Of a DNA stretch of 40,866 bases, positions 22,442-30,118 are shown in pieces (the first letter of the stretch is position 1; each line of letters opens with the position of its first letter). The stretch spans positions 56,143 to 97,008 of the forward strand of contig NZ_MIAM01000023.1 of assembly GCF_001830555.1 (NCBI RefSeq), in the 5' to 3' direction. The translations under genes and the position numbers were made by a program. The notes beneath the pieces are model-generated. The model was not told the DNA's origin and did no database searches. It saw only the letters and a list, made by a program, of their open reading frames with translations. The DNA is from Sphingopyxis sp. RIFCSPHIGHO2_12_FULL_65_19 (GTDB taxonomy: Bacteria > Pseudomonadota > Alphaproteobacteria > Sphingomonadales > Sphingomonadaceae).

Positions 22442-23188
22442 TTATCGCGCGAGCCAGCCGCCGTCGACCGCGAGGATATGGCCCTGCACATAGTCCGATG
22501 CCGAGGACGCAAGGAATATGGCGGCCCCGCCGATATCCTTGGGATCGCCCCAGCGGCCCGCCGGGATGCGCTCCATGATCTGACGGTTGCGCGTCTCGTC
22601 GCCCTGTAGCGCGGCGGTGTTGTTCGTCGCGATATAGCCGGGCGCGATCGCATTGACCTGCACGCCTTTTGCCGCCCATTCGTTGGCGAGCAGCTTGGTG
22701 AGTCCGCCCACGCCCGATTTCGACGCGGTATAGCTCGGCACCCGGATGCCGCCCTGAAAGGTCAGCATCGAGGCGATGTTGATGATCTTGCCGCTGCCCC
22801 GCGCGATCATGTGGCGCCCCACGCTCTGGCAGAGGAAGAAGAGCGTCTTCAAATTGGTGTCCATCACCGCGTCCCAGTCGGCCTCGGTGAAGTCGACCGC
22901 ATCGGCGCGGCGGATGATCCCGGCATTGTTGACGAGAATGTCGATGCGTCCGAACTCGGCGAGCACCGCGTCGACGAGCGGCTGGACCGCACCGACGCTC
23001 GACAGGTCGGCGGCGAAATTCTCGGCCCGGCGGCCGAGCCCGCGCACCTTGCCGACGGTCTCATCGGCGGGCGAGCGCCCCGCGGCAGCGATATCGGCCC
23101 CCGCTTCGGCGAGCGCGAGCGCGATCCCCTGTCCGATGCCGGTGTTCGCGCCGGTGACCAGCGCGACTTTTCCTGTGAGATCGAACAT
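22442..23188 (-). CDS. kduD: 2-dehydro-3-deoxy-D-gluconate 5-dehydrogenase
   Basis: This 248-residue short-chain dehydrogenase reduces 3-deoxy-D-glycero-2,5-hexodiulosonate to KDG with NAD(P)H. It shows TGANTGIGQG (cofactor loop), NNAG, a Ser in INIASML and the YTASK catalytic pair (Y153, K157). Length and neighbours (kduI upstream, kdgK downstream) make KduD the best call within a large superfamily. The ATG at 23188 has AGGAAG 6 bases ahead, preferred over the ATG at 23194, which abuts it. It is separated from kduI by a palindromic repeat (23203-23280) but remains on the same strand. Confidence 0.9.
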   Translation of the reverse strand: MFDLTGKVALVTGANTGIGQGIALALAEAGADIAAAGRSPADETVGKVRGLGRRAENFAADLSSVGAVQPLVDAVLAEFGRIDILVNNAGIIRRADAVDFTEADWDAVMDTNLKTLFFLCQSVGRHMIARGSGKIINIASMLTFQGGIRVPSYTASKSGVGGLTKLLANEWAAKGVQVNAIAPGYIATNNTAALQGDETRNRQIMERIPAGRWGDPKDIGGAAIFLASSASDYVQGHILAVDGGWLAR

Positions 23189-23202
23189 CGTCATCTTCCT
23201 AC

Positions 23203-23280
23203 CCTTCGTCCTGCCGGACTCGATCCGGCATCCATTTCCGCCATGTCGCCTGGACCCCGGACCAAGTCCGGGGTGACGAT
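23203..23280. repeat. Palindromic intergenic repeat, copy 2
   Basis: It begins CCTTCGTCCTGCCGGACT and ends GGACCAAGTCCGGGGTGACG. It closely resembles the copy at 35926-36003 and the shortened copy at 3053-3109. It occupies the gap between kduI and kduD. Confidence 0.85.
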
Positions 23281-23287
23281 AAGAGGA

Positions 23288-24130
23288 TTACGACAACTGG
23301 CAGATGTCGAGGACGTTCATGTCGGTATAGTCCTGATTCTCGCCCGCCATCGCCCAGATGAAGGCATAGGATTTGGTGCCGGCGCCCATGTGGATCGACC
23401 AGGGCGGGCTGATCACCGCTTCCTCATTCTGCATGACGATGTGGCGGGTCGCTTCGCCTTCGCCCATGAAGTGCATGACGCGGTCGGTATCGACATTGTC
23501 GAGCTCGAAATAGAAATAAATCTCGCTGCGACGCTCATGGATATGCGGGGGCATGGTGTTCCACACGCTGCCTTCCTTGAGCACGGTCAGCCCCATGACG
23601 AGCTGCGCGCTGTCGCAGACGCCGGGGATAGCGAGCTGGAAAATCGTGCGCTCGTTCGATTCGGCAAGGCTGCCACGGTCGAGCGCATTGGCGTCGGCAA
23701 TGCCGAGCTTGCGCGTCGTGAACGCCTTGTGCGCCGGACAAGAGGCCAGATAATAACGCGCGCCTTCGCCCGCGAACTCGACGTCGGCCGCCCCCATCGT
23801 GACATAGAGGCAATCCTTGTTGCCGAGCGTGAAGCTTTCGCCGTCGACGGTGACGGTGCCTTCCACCGCCGAAACATTGACGATCGCAAGTTCGCGGCGT
23901 TCGAGGAACGGATGCCCCACAGCCGAGGGCGGCTCGCTCTGCGCGGGCAGCTTGACCGGCGCCGAACCGACGGCGACCCCGCCGATCACGAAGCGGTCGG
24001 CGTGGGTGTAGTTGAGGACGCACTCGCCCGTCCGGAACAGATTCTGGATCAGATAGCGGTCGCGCAATTCCGCGTTCGACACCTGATCCATCATCACGGG
24101 ATGGGTGGCGTAATAGGTCTTGGAAAACAT
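23288..24130 (-). CDS. kduI: 5-keto-4-deoxyuronate isomerase
   Basis: This 280-residue cupin-fold isomerase converts 5-keto-4-deoxyuronate, formed from unsaturated uronates, to 3-deoxy-D-glycero-2,5-hexodiulosonate. The zinc site is visible as H196 and H198 in PPHIHER, E203 in RRSEIYFYF and H247 in WSIHMGAG, in the same order as in the E. coli enzyme. The start and length agree with the family ([16 protein letters not shown]). A GAGG lies about 8 bases upstream of the ATG. It is the first gene of the minus-strand kdu operon, 50 bases downstream of operator D, whose TGACA half overlaps a possible -35 TTGACA. Confidence 0.95.
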   Translation of the reverse strand: MFSKTYYATHPVMMDQVSNAELRDRYLIQNLFRTGECVLNYTHADRFVIGGVAVGSAPVKLPAQSEPPSAVGHPFLERRELAIVNVSAVEGTVTVDGESFTLGNKDCLYVTMGAADVEFAGEGARYYLASCPAHKAFTTRKLGIADANALDRGSLAESNERTIFQLAIPGVCDSAQLVMGLTVLKEGSVWNTMPPHIHERRSEIYFYFELDNVDTDRVMHFMGEGEATRHIVMQNEEAVISPPWSIHMGAGTKSYAFIWAMAGENQDYTDMNVLDICQLS

Positions 24131-24180
24131 GGGGGCATCCTCGCTCGATATTTCTGGCTTGCCGCCTTGCTAGATTTGAT

Positions 24181-24194
24181 GGTAACCGGTGTCA
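24181..24194. promoter_or_regulatory. LacI-type operator, copy D (kduI and the LacI gene)
   Basis: GGTAACCGGTGTCA on the + strand. On the minus strand the site reads TTGACACCGGTTACC, so its TTGACA could be the -35 of the kduI promoter, with a weak -10 (TAGCAA) 17 bases on. It lies between divergent kduI and the regulator gene, so autoregulation is also possible. Confidence 0.78.
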
Positions 24195-24300
24195 AGAGGC
24201 GATGACGCCCCCGCCGGACAGTTGATTTTACGCTTTCGAGCGCCCATCAGACAGAAAAGGCGAGCTCGGCTCCGGCCGGACTTGCAGGGGAAAGAAGAAT

Positions 24301-25356
24301 ATGGCGGCACAAAGCAAGGGGCCGGGGGGCAAGCAGCCGACGATCAACGACGTAGCGGCGCTCGCGGGCGTTTCAAAAAAAACCGTCAGCCGGGTGATCA
24401 ACCGATCCGAATTTCTGACCGACAAGACCCGCGCCGCGGTCGAACAGGCAATCGAAAGGCTGGGGTTCGTTCCCAATCCGCAGGCACGGGCGCTGGCTTT
24501 TCGCCGCAACTTCCTGATCGCGCTGCTTCACGACAATCCGAACGCGCAGACCGTGCTCAATTTCCAGCGTGGGGTGCTCGACGCGATCAAGGACAGCGAC
24601 CTGGCCCTGCTCGTCCGTCCGGTCGATCGCGGGTCCGACAAGCTGCTCGACGATGTACGCACCTTTCTTGAAAAACAGCGCCCGATCGGCGCGATGCTGC
24701 TCCCCCCGATTTCGGAGAATGACGACCTTGCCGCGCTCTGCGAGGATCTCGGCGTGCGCTATGTACGCATCGGGTCGGCGCCGCTCGACGATGCCAAACA
24801 TTGCATCTCGTCGAACGACCGCGAAGTCGTCGCCGACGCGGTGCGGGGGCTGGTTGCGCTCGGTCATCGCCGCATCGGTTTCGTGCGCGGCCCCGTCGGC
24901 TTTCGTTCGGCGGCCGAACGCGAGAAGGGTTTTCTCGAGGCGCTGGCCGAGGCGGGGATCGACCTTCCCGCCGAATTGAACGCACCCGGCAATTATCGCT
25001 ACACGGCGGGAATCGAAGCCGGCGAAGACCTGCTTTCGCTGGCCGCCCCGCCGACCGCGATCTTCTGCTCGAACGACGAAATGGCGGCAGGCGTGATGAG
25101 CGTCGCGCACAGCAAGGGCATCGGCGTGCCGGGCGAGCTGTCGATCATCGGTTTCGATGACAGTCCGACCGCGACGCATATCTGGCCGGCCCTCAGCACC
25201 GTCCGTTGGCCGATCCGCGAAATGGGCGTTCGCGCCGCGCAGACGCTCGTCCCCGATTTCCTCGGTCCCGGCGCCAAGGGCGGCGAGGATGAAGGTACGG
25301 TCCTCGCCTCGACCTTTATCGAGCGCCAGTCGGTCGCGCCGCCACCCGCGCGCTGA
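24301..25356 (+). CDS. LacI-family transcriptional regulator of the uronate locus
   Basis: 351 residues. The N-terminal helix-turn-helix reads TINDVAALAGVSKKTVSRVINRSEFLTDKTRAAVEQAI (about residues 14-51), followed by the hinge GFVPNPQARALA. The periplasmic-binding-like effector domain contains FCSNDEMAAGVM and IIGFDDSPTATHIWPALSTV, typical of the family. It sits between kduI and a secreted beta-helix gene and is the only LacI regulator in the window, so it is the natural binder of the five ACCGGT-core operators. The effector is probably a KDG-type intermediate, by analogy with uronate regulators. It ends 3 bases before a convergent gene. Confidence 0.93.
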   Translation: MAAQSKGPGGKQPTINDVAALAGVSKKTVSRVINRSEFLTDKTRAAVEQAIERLGFVPNPQARALAFRRNFLIALLHDNPNAQTVLNFQRGVLDAIKDSDLALLVRPVDRGSDKLLDDVRTFLEKQRPIGAMLLPPISENDDLAALCEDLGVRYVRIGSAPLDDAKHCISSNDREVVADAVRGLVALGHRRIGFVRGPVGFRSAAEREKGFLEALAEAGIDLPAELNAPGNYRYTAGIEAGEDLLSLAAPPTAIFCSNDEMAAGVMSVAHSKGIGVPGELSIIGFDDSPTATHIWPALSTVRWPIREMGVRAAQTLVPDFLGPGAKGGEDEGTVLASTFIERQSVAPPPAR

Positions 25357-25359
25357 CCC

Positions 25360-27039
25360 TCAACGCCGCCGACGGGCGAGCTGATAGTCGTAGAGCGAGG
25401 GCGCGGCATCGATCGCTTGCCCCGTCGCCTCGATATAGGGCGCGGGGGTATAATCGACCCGGATCTTGCGATTGGCATGGAGCCCGACGATCCGCTCGCC
25501 CGGCCCTTCCAGCCCGCTCGTGATCGCGACGACGGCATCGTCGGGAATGCTCTCGGGCATCACCAGCCGCGCGTTCCACAATGTGTTGTAAAGCCCATGC
25601 CCCGGCTTCCAGTATGGCGCGCCGCCGCCGACCCAGAGCTGGTAGTGCCAGCCGTCCGTCCCCCGTTTCGGGTCGATATGCATTTCGATCTGGTCGAACA
25701 AATTCTGGTGGTTCGATCCGCTGTGCTGGTCGATGATCGCATCCCGGTCGACGACCGCGCGCTGGAAGACCGAACGCGTCGAGCGCGTGTTGATGCTGAC
25801 CGGGTGGATGACCGGATTTTCGACCTTCAGATCCTTTACCAGAACATTATGCACTGCGCCGACATGGACCGAATAGTGCGCGCGCCGCGTGCCCGTCGTG
25901 GTGATGTCGGCGATCGTCAGGCTCGCCGCATTGTCGGTCAGGATGCCGCTGTCCGAACTGTCGATCGTCAGCTTCCGCACCCAGCCATCGAACACGCCGG
26001 TCATGTAGATGCCATTATAGCCCTGTTCGAGATGATGGCCGAAGGATGGCGCATCGGGAAATTGCAGCCGCAGATTCTGGATGCCCACATTGGCAAGATG
26101 GGTCCAGTCGGCGACCACCGCGGGCTGGTCGGCGCGGATGTCATGGAGCAGCGGATCGCCGAGCGTCACCGTCCGCCCGCGCACCGCCGCGACCCGCGTC
26201 GCCTGCACGACGACCGGACGGTTGGGAGAGGTCCAGTGATGCGATCCGATCGGCAGGTCGGTGTCGCCGTAAAGCGATTTCAATATCTGGCTTTTCGGCC
26301 CATCGACCGAAAACCATTGCAGCTGTACGACGTCACCGACCCGAAGCTTTGCCGCATCGTCAACCGTCAACGTGCGCGAGAATTGCCTGCCCGCGACGCC
26401 ATTTGCGAGCACCGGATCGCGGACGTCCTTGCTGCCGTCATAGGAAACCGGTCGGCTGTTTTCGGGCGCGACGAGGATCATCCCGCCGGCCCAGCTATAT
26501 TCTGTGAACAGATAGTCGATATTATGTTCGGGTTCGACCTGCTGCTTCTTTTCGCGCACCAGATATTCGCGCAGCTCGTCATAATCGCTGCTCTGGTCGA
26601 TCAGCTTCAGCGGGCGCGGGAACCAGAGCTCGCTGCCGCCAGGGCCATTGCCTGCGCCGTCGAGGGTGATGTCGCTGCGCGTGATTCGCAGCACTTCGGT
26701 GATCTGCGTCCGCCCCTTGGGAAAACGCAGCGTCACCTTACCCTGCACGGCATTGGCGGCAGCCAGCGCGCGGAGCACCGCCTTCGTATCGTCGAGCCCG
26801 TCGTCGGGAATCGCACCATAGGCTGTGACGTCGATCGTCGTAGCCGCGTCGGTGGGGAGCGTCGCAAGGCCGAAGCCATAGCCGGCATAGCTGAAATCGG
26901 GCAGCGGGTGCGCCTTCATCGTCGCCCGATCGGCAAGGATTTTGGGCAGGTCCGTCGGCTGCGCCTGCGACGGGAAACTCAGCGCCGCACCGAACGCCAG
27001 AACCGAAACGAGGCGCGCACGCCGATTACCCGAAATCAT
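25360..27039 (-). CDS. Exported right-handed beta-helix protein, candidate polysaccharide-active enzyme
   Basis: 559 residues with a signal peptide (ARLVSVLAFGAALSFPSQAQ). After about 45 residues it shows the N-terminal pattern of pectate-lyase-superfamily beta-helices: IDVTAYGAIPDDGLDDTKAV, then VTLRFPKGRTQITEVLRI and DITLDGAG. Later repeats (VGIQNLRLQF, VRKLTIDSSDSGILTDNAASLTIADI, VLVKDLKVENPVIHPVS) form further coils. I see neither the GH28 aspartates nor the R-x-P-x-x-R lyase motif. Conserved-looking HSGSNHQN and HYQLWVGGG may be in an active cleft. It follows receptor 2, behind operator E. I chose ATG 27039 for the signal peptide. Its activity is unknown; a lyase or hydrolase on pectin-type glycans is inferred. 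Confidence 0.8.
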   Translation of the reverse strand: MISGNRRARLVSVLAFGAALSFPSQAQPTDLPKILADRATMKAHPLPDFSYAGYGFGLATLPTDAATTIDVTAYGAIPDDGLDDTKAVLRALAAANAVQGKVTLRFPKGRTQITEVLRITRSDITLDGAGNGPGGSELWFPRPLKLIDQSSDYDELREYLVREKKQQVEPEHNIDYLFTEYSWAGGMILVAPENSRPVSYDGSKDVRDPVLANGVAGRQFSRTLTVDDAAKLRVGDVVQLQWFSVDGPKSQILKSLYGDTDLPIGSHHWTSPNRPVVVQATRVAAVRGRTVTLGDPLLHDIRADQPAVVADWTHLANVGIQNLRLQFPDAPSFGHHLEQGYNGIYMTGVFDGWVRKLTIDSSDSGILTDNAASLTIADITTTGTRRAHYSVHVGAVHNVLVKDLKVENPVIHPVSINTRSTRSVFQRAVVDRDAIIDQHSGSNHQNLFDQIEMHIDPKRGTDGWHYQLWVGGGAPYWKPGHGLYNTLWNARLVMPESIPDDAVVAITSGLEGPGERIVGLHANRKIRVDYTPAPYIEATGQAIDAAPSLYDYQLARRRR

Positions 27040-27067
27040 GAACCGATAACTCCCTGCGGTCCCATTT

Positions 27068-27114
27068 GGCATGGCGGCGCGTGACCCGTGAAAGGCCGAA
27101 GGCGCCGCCATGCC
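27068..27114 (-). repeat. Long perfect hairpin between receptor 2 and the beta-helix gene
   Basis: GGCATGGCGGCGC (27068-27080) is the exact reverse complement of 27102-27114, with a 21-base loop. No T-run follows on the minus strand, so it is more likely a processing or stabilising hairpin than a terminator. It lies 13 bases past the receptor stop. Confidence 0.7.
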
Positions 27115-27127
27115 GGGGACCTGTCAA

Positions 27128-29752
27128 TCAAAACTTCGCGCGGACGCCGACCGAGAAGCGCCGTTCGGACAAGGCGTAGCTGTTGAGCGCCGTCGGGTTG
27201 AAATTGCTATACTCGCTCGTCGCCGATTTTTTCGGCAGCAGATTCTGCGCCTGGAGCGACAGCGCGATATTCTTCGTGATGTCGACCCCGACCTGCGCGT
27301 CGAGTTGCGAACGCGAGCCAACAAAACTGGGACGCCCCTGCGAAAATTCAAACACCGCCTCGTCGCGGTAATTATAGGCGATGCGCGCCGAAAATGGTCC
27401 TTTCTCGTAAAGACCGACCAGATTGTAACTGTTCTTCGACACCGCAACGAGCGGAAAGCCTGCATTATCCTCGGCGTCCGAATAGGTGTAGTTCGCGATG
27501 ACGCCAAAGCCGTCGAGCGGCGAGGGCAGGAAGTCCATGAACTGCTGGATGCCGATCTCGAACCCCTTGATCTTTGCGCTGGCAAGATTTTCGGGGCGCG
27601 AGAAGGTCAGTTCGCGGCCCTGCGGATCGAGCGTCGTGTCGATACCACTGGTGACGAAACTCGCGATGAAGTTCTTGACATCCTTGTAAAAGAGCGCGCC
27701 CGAAATCAGCGAGCTTTTTCCCGTATAATATTCAAAGCTGACATCGGCCTGCGTTGCGATCGGCGGTTCGAGATTCACGTTGCCGCCGGTGACCGACAGG
27801 TTCGTTGCGTTGAAGAAGGTCGAGGGCGCGAGGTCGGCGATCGACGCGCGTTGCATCGTCTGCGAGGCCGATACGCGAATCAGGAAATCGTCACTGACGT
27901 TGAACGCGATATTCGCGCTGGGCAGGATGTTGGTATAGCGGTTCTTGTCGTTGCGCAGCGTGCTGATCGCGCCGACATTGACATAGGAGTCGACCGAAAG
28001 GCGCGTCGATGCGATTCGTACGCCCGCATTGGCCTTGTACGGGACGCCCGCAATTTCCCCCTCGCCCGATACCATCAGATAAGCCGCGAGCGTCTTTTCG
28101 CTGAAGTCATAGTCGCGCTGGAGGTTGGGCAGCAGAGTCGAGCGGCCGTTCGGATCGGGGTTCGGCTGAGCCCCCTGCGCGCGGTCGAAGACATAATCGA
28201 AGGTCGGCGCGGTGCTTAAAAAGCTGCGCGGAAAAGTGCCGGGCAGGTCGGACAGGAAATCGCCCGCATCGACAAGCTTCAGATAGGGCTCAATCTCTTC
28301 GCGGGTCGGGGTGACCTGGCTGCGAAAGGCGTTCGAGCGCGCGTGGAGATCGGTGTAGCGCACGCCCGCTGCGATCGTCACCCCACCGGCGGTCTCGTAA
28401 CTGACGTCGAGCTTGCCCGTCCATTCTTCGAGCAGGCCGAGCAGCCGGTTGCTGCGCACGCCGTTGTTCGCGGGGTTGTAGGAGGCGTAATCGGTCGGAT
28501 CGAACGTCCCGCCCAGCGTCAGCGACGGAACCGTCTGGTCGCGAAAGTCGAACGCGCCGGGGACCGTCGCGGTGCCTTGCAGCGTGATGATCTGGATCGT
28601 CTGGTCGATCGTGCCCTTGCTGTAATAACCGTCGGCCTCGATCGTCAGCCCATTGTCGCCCTCATATTTGCCGTTCAGGCCATAAAGGAAGCTTTCGGTC
28701 GGTTCGTTGCGGATCTGCCCGGCGGTGGTGACGGTGCCGTTGGCGTTGCCTGCGACGACCATCCCGTCCTCGACGACGCGGCCGGTCACGGGATTGCTGC
28801 CCGTCGGAAGACGGAACGCAAAGAAATCCTGCCGCCGGCCGGTCTTGAGCTTTGAATAAAGCGCGTCGGCGGTGATCGTGAATTCGGGCGTCACCTCGAA
28901 CTGGATCGATCCGTTGAGGCCGAGGCGCGAGCGGTCGACGGTGAACTGCTCATATTGCAGCAGCACCGGGGTCTGGAAAGACCCACCGCCGGTGCCGGTG
29001 TAAGTGCGATTCAGGAAATTGTTGCGCTCGAACGTCTGCGTCATCGAGGTGCGCTTTTGATATTCGCCCGCGATCATGACGCCGATACGCCCGTCGGCGA
29101 ATTTGGTCGTTGCAAAGCCCGTGATCGCGGGCTCGAACTTTTTCGAGTTTTCGGAATAGACGCCCTGCGCGCGGACCGAGATCGTCGGCTCCTTGAAGCT
29201 CAGCGGCTTGGGCGTGACAAGATTGACGGTGCCACCGAGCCCGCCCTCGGCATTGCTCGCGAGCGGGGACTTGCGCACTTCGAGGCGGCCAAACAGGCTG
29301 GACGGAACCAAGTCGAGCCCCGACGAGCGGCCGAGCTGGTCGTTCTCGGGCGGCGACAGCCGCGCCGACCAGCCGAGCAAGGTGCGACCATCGACTTCGA
29401 CGCGCACTTGTTGCAGCCCGCGCACCGATACCGACTGGCCTTCACCGAAGACGCGGGTGATCTGGACCCCGGTAACGCGTTGCAGCGCTTCAGCGACGTT
29501 GGCGTCGGGCAGTTTGCCGACGTCCTCGGCGGTGATGACGTCCATCACCTGTTCGGCGTCGCGCTTGATCTCGGCCGCCTGTTCGAGCGAGGCGCGGATC
29601 CCGGTGACGACGATCGCGTCTTCTTCCGTCGGGGCCGATCCATCCTGAGCATGGGCCGGCACCATCGCCAGCGCCGCGAGCGATGCCCCGCCGGCCAGCC
29701 TTGCCCCCAGGCCCGTCAATCTCCGAAAGTCCCGGTTTACATGAATCGCCAT
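27128..29752 (-). CDS. TonB-dependent receptor 2 (oligosaccharide type)
   Basis: About 874 residues. A signal peptide (LAGGASLAALAMVPAHAQ) and TonB-box-like DAIVVTGIRASLEQAAEIKRD are followed by a plug domain. The plug reads MDVITAEDVGKLPDANVAEAL, VTGVQITRVFGEGQSVSVRGL and GGLGGTVNLVTPKPL. The barrel ends in GVRAKF with the usual terminal Phe. It is the same long receptor class as receptor 1 but clearly diverged. ATG 29752 has GGAGG 6 bases ahead; the ATG at 29758 abuts it, exactly the layout seen in receptor 1. It is behind operator E and a tandem TTGTATGACAACT repeat, and upstream of the beta-helix gene. Confidence 0.92.
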   Translation of the reverse strand: MAIHVNRDFRRLTGLGARLAGGASLAALAMVPAHAQDGSAPTEEDAIVVTGIRASLEQAAEIKRDAEQVMDVITAEDVGKLPDANVAEALQRVTGVQITRVFGEGQSVSVRGLQQVRVEVDGRTLLGWSARLSPPENDQLGRSSGLDLVPSSLFGRLEVRKSPLASNAEGGLGGTVNLVTPKPLSFKEPTISVRAQGVYSENSKKFEPAITGFATTKFADGRIGVMIAGEYQKRTSMTQTFERNNFLNRTYTGTGGGSFQTPVLLQYEQFTVDRSRLGLNGSIQFEVTPEFTITADALYSKLKTGRRQDFFAFRLPTGSNPVTGRVVEDGMVVAGNANGTVTTAGQIRNEPTESFLYGLNGKYEGDNGLTIEADGYYSKGTIDQTIQIITLQGTATVPGAFDFRDQTVPSLTLGGTFDPTDYASYNPANNGVRSNRLLGLLEEWTGKLDVSYETAGGVTIAAGVRYTDLHARSNAFRSQVTPTREEIEPYLKLVDAGDFLSDLPGTFPRSFLSTAPTFDYVFDRAQGAQPNPDPNGRSTLLPNLQRDYDFSEKTLAAYLMVSGEGEIAGVPYKANAGVRIASTRLSVDSYVNVGAISTLRNDKNRYTNILPSANIAFNVSDDFLIRVSASQTMQRASIADLAPSTFFNATNLSVTGGNVNLEPPIATQADVSFEYYTGKSSLISGALFYKDVKNFIASFVTSGIDTTLDPQGRELTFSRPENLASAKIKGFEIGIQQFMDFLPSPLDGFGVIANYTYSDAEDNAGFPLVAVSKNSYNLVGLYEKGPFSARIAYNYRDEAVFEFSQGRPSFVGSRSQLDAQVGVDITKNIALSLQAQNLLPKKSATSEYSNFNPTALNSYALSERRFSVGVRAKF

Positions 29753-29882
29753 CTTCATCCTCCCACGCCGACGGCGGACCTTTTGCCCGCTCGCCCATGA
29801 TTCCCCTCGAAGATGCTCCGGCAACCCAGCCTTTCGGCGCGCCCGGTGCCTCTCTTCGTCTTCGCTATCGTTGCCCGGCAAA

Positions 29883-29896
29883 GGTAACCGGTGTCA
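29883..29896. promoter_or_regulatory. LacI-type operator, copy E (receptor 2 operon)
   Basis: GGTAACCGGTGTCA, identical to copies C and D over 14 bases. It is 130 bases upstream of the receptor 2 start, further than the other copies, so the leader is longer or the promoter is further away. Confidence 0.75.
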
Positions 29897-29936
29897 CGAA
29901 TGATGCGGGATTTGCCAAGCTCGTGTCAAGCAAAAA

Positions 29937-29969
29937 TTGTATGACAACTGATGCCTTTGTATGACAACT
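29937..29969. promoter_or_regulatory. Tandem operator-like repeat upstream of receptor 2
   Basis: TTGTATGACAACT occurs twice (29937-29949 and 29957-29969), with a period of 20 bases, i.e. about two helical turns. Each copy contains the inverted repeat TTGT-ATG-ACAA. The layout suggests a second transcription factor, of a type such as GntR, binding the same face of the DNA. I saw no other copies in the window. Confidence 0.55.
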
Positions 29970-30030
29970 ATCCGCCGGCCGGTCCCGTGACCCGTGCGAC
30001 GGAAAAATTGTCGTAATTTGTCGCATCGCG

Positions 30031-30068
30031 CCCATTGGGCTTGCCAGCGGCGGGCCAATGGGTTGAAT
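30031..30068 (+). promoter_or_regulatory. Inverted repeat and possible promoter of the RND efflux operon
   Basis: CCCATTGG (30031-30038) and CCAATGGG (30055-30062) are perfect inverted arms with a 16-base spacer. TTGCCA (30041-30046) and TTGAAT (30063-30068), 16 bases apart, resemble -35 and -10 elements. The right arm lies between them, as expected for a repressor site. The transcript would start about 45 bases before the adaptor ATG. Confidence 0.5.
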
Positions 30069-30118
30069 AGGCGCAAAACCTCCCTCCCCCGTTGCGACTT
30101 GAAACGAGATTGACCTTG

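Larger units (their letters stand above)
29753..30118. other. 366-base intergenic region between divergent receptor 2 and the RND efflux operon
   Basis: No credible gene lies here. Reading left to right it holds the receptor 2 leader, operator E (29883-29896), a tandem repeat of TTGTATGACAACT (29937-29969), an inverted repeat with CCCATTGG/CCAATGGG arms (30031-30062) and a possible promoter for the RND operon (30041-30068). The region between 29900 and 30030 is more AT-rich than the surrounding genes. Confidence 0.7.

Noticed and set aside
22397-23287. Independent promoters for kdgK and kduD in the small gaps
   Set aside because: The gaps are filled by palindromic repeats and ribosome sites; I could not find a convincing -35/-10 pair or operator there.
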